Made by a program: the position numbers and the translations under genes. The notes beneath the pieces were generated by a model, which was not told the DNA's origin, did not search any database, and worked only from the letters and a program-made list of their open reading frames with translations. A stretch of DNA of 19,326 nt from UBA11795 sp964652755. Lineage in GTDB: Bacteria; Chloroflexota; Dehalococcoidia; Lucifugimonadales; UBA826. The stretch spans positions 1 to 19,326 of the forward strand of contig CAZZBP010000040.1 in assembly GCA_964652755.1 (NCBI GenBank), read 5' to 3'. Of this stretch, positions 14,742-19,326 are shown piece after piece (positions within the stretch are counted from its first letter, which is position 1; each line of letters begins with the position of its first letter).

Positions 14742-15746
14742 GTGGTAACTATAGGTTCTGATGCTGTACTGAAGATCGCCATTCCGAGTGATGGCGCTTT
14801 ATACGAACCCACTCTTCTGTTTCTTGATGCATGTGGATTGCGAGTAAATCAGGAAAATCGTAGGAGATACACTGCAAGCATTCCGTTTTTAAAAGGAATT
14901 TCAGTGATTTTCCAGAGAAGCGCGGATATCACGGATAAAATTGAAGAAGGTAGTGCAGATCTGGGAATCCTAGGCCACGACAGATATTTGGAACTTAGGA
15001 AAGAAGATAGGCTTACTAAAGTCGTGATGAGAAATCTTGGTTTCGGAGCCTGCTCTCTCGCTCTTGGGATTCCTGACTCTTGGATAGATGTTAGTTCAAT
15101 AGCAGATTTAGCCGACCTAGCTGCAGAATTTCACGACAAAGGAGAAAGTTTGAGGATAGCCACGAAATCGCCTCGGTTGGTAGAGGGATTTTTACTTTCC
15201 AACGGGATAAGCCACTTTTCTTTGGTGCAGTCGAGCGGGACTTTGGAAGTAGCTCCAGCGATGGGTTTCGCAGACATAATTGCGGATATTACTTCTTCAG
15301 GTACGACAATGAGGGAAAACCATCTAAAAACTATTCAGGGTGGAACAGTAATCGAATCAGAAGCGTGCCTTATTGGGAATAAGAATACGATTATAGGAGA
15401 TTCCAGGAAGTCGGTACTAGCCAACAGATTTACTGAAATAATTCAGGCACATATGAATTCAGAGGAATATTTTCTTGTGACCGCTAATATTCAGAGTGAA
15501 TGCGTTGATGAATTAGCGAGGGACATATTAAAACGCTCAGTTGTGGAAGGCCTTATAGGTCCGACAATTTCTAAAGTTTACTCTAAGGATTCGGTAGATT
15601 GGTATGCTGTTACCATTGTGGTTGACCGGAGCGGCCTTATGGAATCAGTTCGAAGTCTCAGAGAAATGGGTGCCGTAAGCATGACAGTTACCCAACCAAA
15701 CTATGTGTTCCAGTCAGTAAGTGATAATTCCAGCCGACTCATTTAG
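14742..15746 (+). CDS. hisG: ATP phosphoribosyltransferase HisG, long form
   Basis: 334 residues, about 120 more than short HisG. It joins ATP and PRPP in the first, committed step of histidine synthesis. Core motifs are LKIAIPSDGALYEPTL (10-25), RSADITDKIEEGSADLGILG (59-78) and the PRPP-binding segment EVAPAMGFADIIADITSSG (169-187). Residues about 250-325 (LIGPTISKVYSKDSVDWYAV, then VVDRSGLMESVRSLREMGAV) form the C-terminal regulatory domain that gives histidine feedback in long-form enzymes. GTG at 14742 starts 6 bases after the hisZ stop; only a weak AGG lies upstream, so coupling to hisZ translation is possible. If so, the TAG in hisZ need not block it, as translation could restart. Long HisG normally works without HisZ. 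Confidence 0.93.
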   Translation: MVTIGSDAVLKIAIPSDGALYEPTLLFLDACGLRVNQENRRRYTASIPFLKGISVIFQRSADITDKIEEGSADLGILGHDRYLELRKEDRLTKVVMRNLGFGACSLALGIPDSWIDVSSIADLADLAAEFHDKGESLRIATKSPRLVEGFLLSNGISHFSLVQSSGTLEVAPAMGFADIIADITSSGTTMRENHLKTIQGGTVIESEACLIGNKNTIIGDSRKSVLANRFTEIIQAHMNSEEYFLVTANIQSECVDELARDILKRSVVEGLIGPTISKVYSKDSVDWYAVTIVVDRSGLMESVRSLREMGAVSMTVTQPNYVFQSVSDNSSRLI

Positions 15747-15754
15747 CTAGAGTC

Positions 15755-16501
15755 GTGCCAAACCTGCCCACACACATCCATTTCTCCCTACGGGCATCAG
15801 AGGATATATTAGGTTTAGATATTGAAGGGAACTTGCCTGCTTATCTCTTTGGGTCGACGGTGCCGGATATCCGAGCGATAACAAAGAAAGATAGATCCGT
15901 CTATCACTTTGTCTCTTTGGATTTTTCTGAGGTGGGAGAGGGGTCAGAGAATCTGACACGCGAATATCCTTCCTGGTTAGATCTCTCAAATACAAGTGAG
16001 GAATCTAGGGCATTTATTGCAGGCTACGTCTCTCATTTGATTTTGGACGAGACTTGGATAACGAAAATGTTTAGGCCATATTTTGAAAATTCACATTTGT
16101 TTCCACGCCGATTTCAGGCCTTAGTTATGGACAGGGCGATGCAATTGGAACTTGATAGAGCGTACTGGGGGTCTATGAAACCGTATTTGGCTGACATCCA
16201 GAAGTATCGGGTAGGTCTAGATATAGATTTTTTGAACGGCGAGCCCTTGAGAAGTTGGAGGGATTGGATATTAAGGCTTCTCGGAGCGGATTTTTCGTGG
16301 GACAGGCTTCTGTTTATGGCAAAAAGAATTGCCAAGGGAGAGGATTCACATCCGGCGATTGCGTATGCTGAGGAATTCATTTCTGATCCTGAGCAGCGGA
16401 TTGAAGATATGCTGAACGGTTTGCCCAAGGGGATTCTTCATGACTTTGAGGAATTGGCCACAACCAATATAGTTAATTCTGTTAACAGGTTTATTAAATG
16501 A
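15755..16501 (+). CDS. Zinc-dependent phospholipase C-like (PF00882-type) protein inside the his cluster
   Basis: 248 residues. Landmarks of the zinc-dependent phospholipase C/S1-P1 nuclease-like helical fold are THIHF (6-10, H7 and H9), GSTVPDIRAI (33-42, D38), VYHF (49-52, H51) and FIAGYVSHLILDETW (87-101, H94 and D98). These histidines and aspartates would bind metal. There is no signal peptide, unlike secreted clostridial phospholipase C, so a cytoplasmic hydrolase is likelier. The start is GTG at 15755, 8 bases after the hisG stop, with a poor ribosome site. Its TGA overlaps the hisD start as ATGA (16498-16501), showing tight translational coupling. A histidine role is unproven; a phosphatase-type function is only a speculation from context. 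Confidence 0.7.
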   Translation: MPNLPTHIHFSLRASEDILGLDIEGNLPAYLFGSTVPDIRAITKKDRSVYHFVSLDFSEVGEGSENLTREYPSWLDLSNTSEESRAFIAGYVSHLILDETWITKMFRPYFENSHLFPRRFQALVMDRAMQLELDRAYWGSMKPYLADIQKYRVGLDIDFLNGEPLRSWRDWILRLLGADFSWDRLLFMAKRIAKGEDSHPAIAYAEEFISDPEQRIEDMLNGLPKGILHDFEELATTNIVNSVNRFIK

Positions 16502-17820
16502 GGTTGACTAGTGACATAGATGAAGCCAGAAGGATTCTTCTACAAAATAGACGTCTGGATTTAGGTGATTCTGTCGGGTTGGTGTCAGATTCAGCACAAA
16601 ATGTTTTTGGCCGGTCAATGACACTTGTCGAATACGTTCAAAGAATAATTGATGATGTTAGAGATGGCGGTGATTCTGCGATACAAAATCTCAATGAGAA
16701 AATTGATGGCTACCGCCAAAAATCGCTTGTTGTTTCCCAAGAAGATATTGAAGCAGCGTATTACAGGATCGATTCAAGTCTCAGAGAAGCCCTAGAGTTT
16801 TCCGCGCAAAGAATAAGGGAATACCATGAATTATGCAGGATCGAAGACTGGAATGATGAATCTAAAGGATACGGCCAAAGATTTATCCCAGTACATTCAG
16901 CCGCATCATACGTTCCTGGAGGTACAGCTAAATATCCTTCCACTGTTCTGATGACTTCGATACCAGCGCGAATAGCTGGCGTTAGACAAATATCTATCAC
17001 ATGTCCGAGCGACCAAGGTAGGAATCCCCCAGACTCTGTTTTGGCTGCTGCATACATTGCAGAAGTTGATTGCGTTTACGCGATCGGAGGAGCGCAATCA
17101 ATCGCTGCTTTAGCGTACGGTACAGAAACTGTGAATGCTGTGGACATAATTTGTGGCCCCGGGAACTTATTTGTTACATTGGCAAAGAAATTGGTTTATG
17201 GGGATGTCGGGATAGACGGACTTTATGGGCCTACTGAAACTCTGATTCTGGCAGACAGATCAGCAAACCCAGTCATATGCGCAGCGGACCTACTTGCGCA
17301 AGCAGAACATGACATTCTTGCGAAGCCGGTGCTAATCACAACGTCAGCATCATTTGCAAAAGAAGTTAGTCATCAGATAGAAAAGACTCTTAATCGAATG
17401 AGTAGATCTGAAATCGCGGGCCGATCGATCCATGAACAAGGTGTGGTGGTCGTAGTAGAAGATTTGAGAACCGGAATAGACATTTCAAATGAATTTGCAC
17501 CAGAGCACTTAAGTATAGTCACGGATGATCCCGACTCCTTAGTTCCTTATGTTAGAAATGCAGGAATGGTGTTTTTAGGGGAATTTTCACATGAGGTTCT
17601 TGGTGACTACGGGGCTGGGCCAAGTCATGTTATGCCTACCGCAGGGACCGCTAGATTCAATTCTGGATTAGGGTTGCATAGCTTTCTTAAATTCGTTCCA
17701 GTTGTAAATCTGAGTCGAAAGGATGCCTTTAAAATAACAGAGGCTGCCTCCGTTATTTCTCGTGAAGAGGGATTAACTGGTCATGCCGAGGCGGCGGAGA
17801 TACGGCGTGAGCTCCGTTAG
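16498..17820 (+). CDS. hisD: Histidinol dehydrogenase HisD
   Basis: 440 residues, full length. HisD carries out the last two oxidations, histidinol to histidinal to histidine, with NAD and zinc. All key residues are present: zinc ligands Q268 and H271 (AQAEHD), D370 (GDYGAGPSH) and H429 (GLTGHAEAAE), and the catalytic pair E336-H337 in FAPEHL. The spacing between them matches the E. coli enzyme closely. PGGTAKYPSTVLM and GGAQSIAALAYGT are the substrate/cofactor-binding signatures. In the GPSHV-x-PT motif the usual Leu is Met. ATG at 16498 overlaps the previous stop by four bases, and hisC follows after 28 bp, so both lie in one unit. Confidence 0.97.
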   Translation: MRLTSDIDEARRILLQNRRLDLGDSVGLVSDSAQNVFGRSMTLVEYVQRIIDDVRDGGDSAIQNLNEKIDGYRQKSLVVSQEDIEAAYYRIDSSLREALEFSAQRIREYHELCRIEDWNDESKGYGQRFIPVHSAASYVPGGTAKYPSTVLMTSIPARIAGVRQISITCPSDQGRNPPDSVLAAAYIAEVDCVYAIGGAQSIAALAYGTETVNAVDIICGPGNLFVTLAKKLVYGDVGIDGLYGPTETLILADRSANPVICAADLLAQAEHDILAKPVLITTSASFAKEVSHQIEKTLNRMSRSEIAGRSIHEQGVVVVVEDLRTGIDISNEFAPEHLSIVTDDPDSLVPYVRNAGMVFLGEFSHEVLGDYGAGPSHVMPTAGTARFNSGLGLHSFLKFVPVVNLSRKDAFKITEAASVISREEGLTGHAEAAEIRRELR

Positions 17821-17848
17821 GAATGGATAAACACAGAGAGATTGTGAA

Positions 17849-18937
17849 ATGACTTTGAAAAATATCGAAAGTCTTGTCCGTGCACATTTGGTCGACGTAG
17901 AGACCTACGATGCGATGGATGCGCCAGAGACGCTTGCAAAAAAGGCTGGTATTTCAGAAGACCAGATTATCAAGTTAAATGGCAATGAAAATCCTTACGG
18001 TGGATCGCCTGAGGCAGTTGCGGCTGTGGCGCAAGTGCCTCTACATATTTATCCTGACCCCAACCAGTTAAGGATGAGGGAAGCCCTTGCCACTTACACA
18101 GATGCTCGGCCGGAGAACATAGTTGTAGGAGCTGGGGCTGATGAGTTGATAGATCTATTGTTCCGTCTCTTTATATCACCGGGTGACAGGATTTTAGATT
18201 TTGAACCAACATTTGGTATGTATAGTTTTTGCGCTAGGGTCTCAGGGGCAGAGGTCGAATACGTTCAACGCGACTCAAGATTTCAAATAGATGTTTCTCG
18301 GGTCACAGAAAAAATCACCAAGAATACTAAACTTATATTTGTCACATCTCCTAATAATCCCACCGGAAATATTGTAGATGAAGATCAGGTTTTACAACTT
18401 CTCGAAACAGGTCTTGTAATTGTGGTGGATGAAGCTTACTTCGAGTTTTCGCAGACCACAGTTCAACACTTAGTTGAGAAATTTGAGAATTTGATAATTC
18501 TCAGAACATTGAGTAAATGGGCAGGATTAGCAGGCTTAAGGGTTGGTTACGGAATGATGCACTCTAATGTTGCTAAGTACCTTAGGGGGATTAAACCGCC
18601 TTATAACGTAAACGTTGCAGGGGAAGCGGCCTTGATTGCTTCCTTGAAAGATTCTGAGTATCTTTTGGCGAATGTTGAAAAAATAATTCACGAAAGGGAA
18701 CGAATGTTTAGTATCTTAGAGGGCATTTCGGGCGTTAAACCCTGGCCATCGAAAGGAAACTACATCCTATGCGAATTCGGGGAAAATGAGTCTGAAAGGG
18801 TATATCAGGAACTTGCATCGAAAGGTATATTCGTAAGGAATTTTCCTTCGAGTCGTCTTCGTGATTGTTTTAGGATAGCTGTAGGTAGACCTGAGGAAAC
18901 CAACGCTCTAATTAAGGCCTTGAAGGAAATAATATAG
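17849..18937 (+). CDS. hisC: Histidinol-phosphate aminotransferase HisC
   Basis: 362 residues, usual length. HisC transfers an amino group from glutamate to imidazole-acetol phosphate, using PLP. Motifs in order are KLNGNENPYGGSPEA (36-50), HIYPDPN, VVGAGADELIDLL, FVTSPNNPTGN (PLP-binding Asn), VVDEAYFEF (Asp and Tyr contacts), RTLSKWAGLAGLRVGYG with the Schiff-base lysine K223, and FRIAVGRPEE near the C-terminus. ATG at 17849 follows the hisD stop by 28 bp; a weak GAGAG sits 9 bases ahead. It ends in TAG at 18935-18937. The final codons are part of a 22-base sequence that recurs beyond the N gap at 19034-19055. Confidence 0.96.
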   Translation: MTLKNIESLVRAHLVDVETYDAMDAPETLAKKAGISEDQIIKLNGNENPYGGSPEAVAAVAQVPLHIYPDPNQLRMREALATYTDARPENIVVGAGADELIDLLFRLFISPGDRILDFEPTFGMYSFCARVSGAEVEYVQRDSRFQIDVSRVTEKITKNTKLIFVTSPNNPTGNIVDEDQVLQLLETGLVIVVDEAYFEFSQTTVQHLVEKFENLIILRTLSKWAGLAGLRVGYGMMHSNVAKYLRGIKPPYNVNVAGEAALIASLKDSEYLLANVEKIIHERERMFSILEGISGVKPWPSKGNYILCEFGENESERVYQELASKGIFVRNFPSSRLRDCFRIAVGRPEETNALIKALKEII

Positions 18938-18940
18938 ATA
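18919..18940 (+). repeat. Direct repeat copy 1, hisC 3' end (21/22 match to 19034-19055)
   Basis: The sequence begins CTTGAAGGAA and ends TAATATAGATA, covering the last five hisC codons and the stop. A second copy, differing at one base, lies 115 bp downstream on the other side of the N run. Confidence 0.7.
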
Positions 18941-18973
18941 GAGGTAATGTTAACTATACTGATCCTTCCGCAG

Positions 18974-18983
18974 NNNNNNNNNN
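18974..18983. other. Run of 10 Ns: assembly gap
   Basis: Ten unknown bases between hisC and hisB. A run of exactly ten suggests a scaffold gap of unknown true length, so sequence or even a gene could be missing here and the hisC-hisB adjacency is not assured. Confidence 0.97.
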
Positions 18984-19033
18984 ATATAATACACTTTAAT
19001 TGTCCAAAAGCATTGAATATAGGTAATAGACGA

Positions 19034-19055
19034 CTTGAAGGAATTAATATAGATA
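19034..19055 (+). repeat. Direct repeat copy 2, upstream of hisB
   Basis: This copy matches 18919-18940 at 21 of 22 positions. Here it is not part of a long reading frame: stops occur just upstream in the corresponding frame. It may reflect a duplicated hisC tail or a mis-joined contig end. Confidence 0.65.
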
Positions 19056-19075
19056 ATTCAAATAAGGTTGCTTAT

Positions 19076-19326
19076 ATGAAGAGAGTTTCACAGTCAGATA
19101 GAGAAACCCAGGAAACAAAAATTTCAGTGTCGGTTTGTTTAGATGGCAGTGGGGAATACGAAATACGGACCGGAAACGGTATGTTTGATCATCTGCTAGC
19201 ACAAATAGCTAGGCATGGTCTAATAGATCTCACTATTCTTGCTGAGGGTGATATGCAGGTGGGCTGGCATCATATAGTGGAAGACTCGGCAATTGTCTTG
19301 TGTAAAGCCTTTAAAGAGGCCGTCTC
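19076..19326 (+). CDS. hisB: Imidazoleglycerol-phosphate dehydratase HisB, 3' end cut by window edge
   Basis: 83 codons, open to the window edge, of a protein usually near 195 residues. HisB removes water from imidazoleglycerol phosphate to give imidazole-acetol phosphate, the HisC substrate. Visible motifs are RETQETKISVSVCLDGSGEY (9-28), TGNGMFDHLLAQIARHG (32-48) with the metal-binding DH pair, and GWHHIVEDSAIVLCKAF (63-79) with the second HH and E69. No phosphatase domain precedes it, so it is the monofunctional type. ATG at 19076 follows AAGG by 8 bases. It lies just beyond the N gap and repeat copy 2, in the same direction as hisC. Confidence 0.93.
   Translation, partial: MKRVSQSDRETQETKISVSVCLDGSGEYEIRTGNGMFDHLLAQIARHGLIDLTILAEGDMQVGWHHIVEDSAIVLCKAFKEAV

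Noticed and set aside
1..19326. CRISPR array, insertion sequence, toxin-antitoxin or phage defence system
   Set aside because: No regularly spaced repeats, transposase, integrase or defence-type proteins were found on either strand.

Overview
The window looks like a chromosomal piece of an uncultivated, moderately AT-rich bacterium. The gene mix suggests a marine Chloroflexota of the SAR202 type: an enolase-superfamily dehydratase, a metal-poor amidohydrolase, a HemL-like class III aminotransferase, a NIPSNAP protein, a cupin and a FdhA-like alcohol dehydrogenase, next to plain purine and histidine genes. That placement is inference only; there is no rRNA or other strong phylogenetic marker. 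A run of 10 Ns (18974-18983) shows this is a scaffolded draft, so single-base lesions must be treated with caution.

Layout. (1) 1-673: 5' part of a mandelate racemase/galactonate dehydratase-type gene, minus strand. (2) 674-2076: a 1.4-kb decayed stretch. It holds a tRNA-Trp-like 5' half, a GC-rich structured segment, a 44-codon ORF, a small gene broken by a frameshift in an A8 run, a 12-bp-period tandem repeat, an intact 3' half of a tRNA-Arg(TCG), and a probable pseudogene tail. This resembles the edge or scar of a tRNA-integrated element, although no integrase is present. (3) 2077-10890: accessory metabolism. On the minus strand are a PHP-domain protein, a NIPSNAP protein and the arsenite exporter Acr3. 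On the plus strand are an amidohydrolase, a class III aminotransferase, a membrane-anchored alpha/beta hydrolase, a cupin and a zinc alcohol/formaldehyde dehydrogenase that ends inside a perfect 21-bp inverted repeat. (4) 11220-13390, minus strand: TPR protein, purE, purK, apparently one transcription unit for the AIR-to-CAIR step of purine synthesis. (5) 13518-19326, plus strand: histidine cluster hisZ, hisG, zinc-phospholipase-C-like gene, hisD, hisC, (N gap), hisB.

How the genes work together. Regions 4 and 5 diverge from a 127-bp intergenic region. The his genes cover the first step (HisG, with HisZ as potential partner), the IGP dehydratase step (HisB), the transamination (HisC) and the final oxidation (HisD).

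The most notable biology is in the his cluster. hisZ carries a single in-frame TAG in an otherwise open 405-codon frame, while hisG is the long form with its own C-terminal regulatory domain, a form that normally does not need HisZ. The cluster also contains an unrelated hydrolase-like gene coupled to hisD by an ATGA overlap. I do not see a CRISPR array, a defence system or an insertion sequence.
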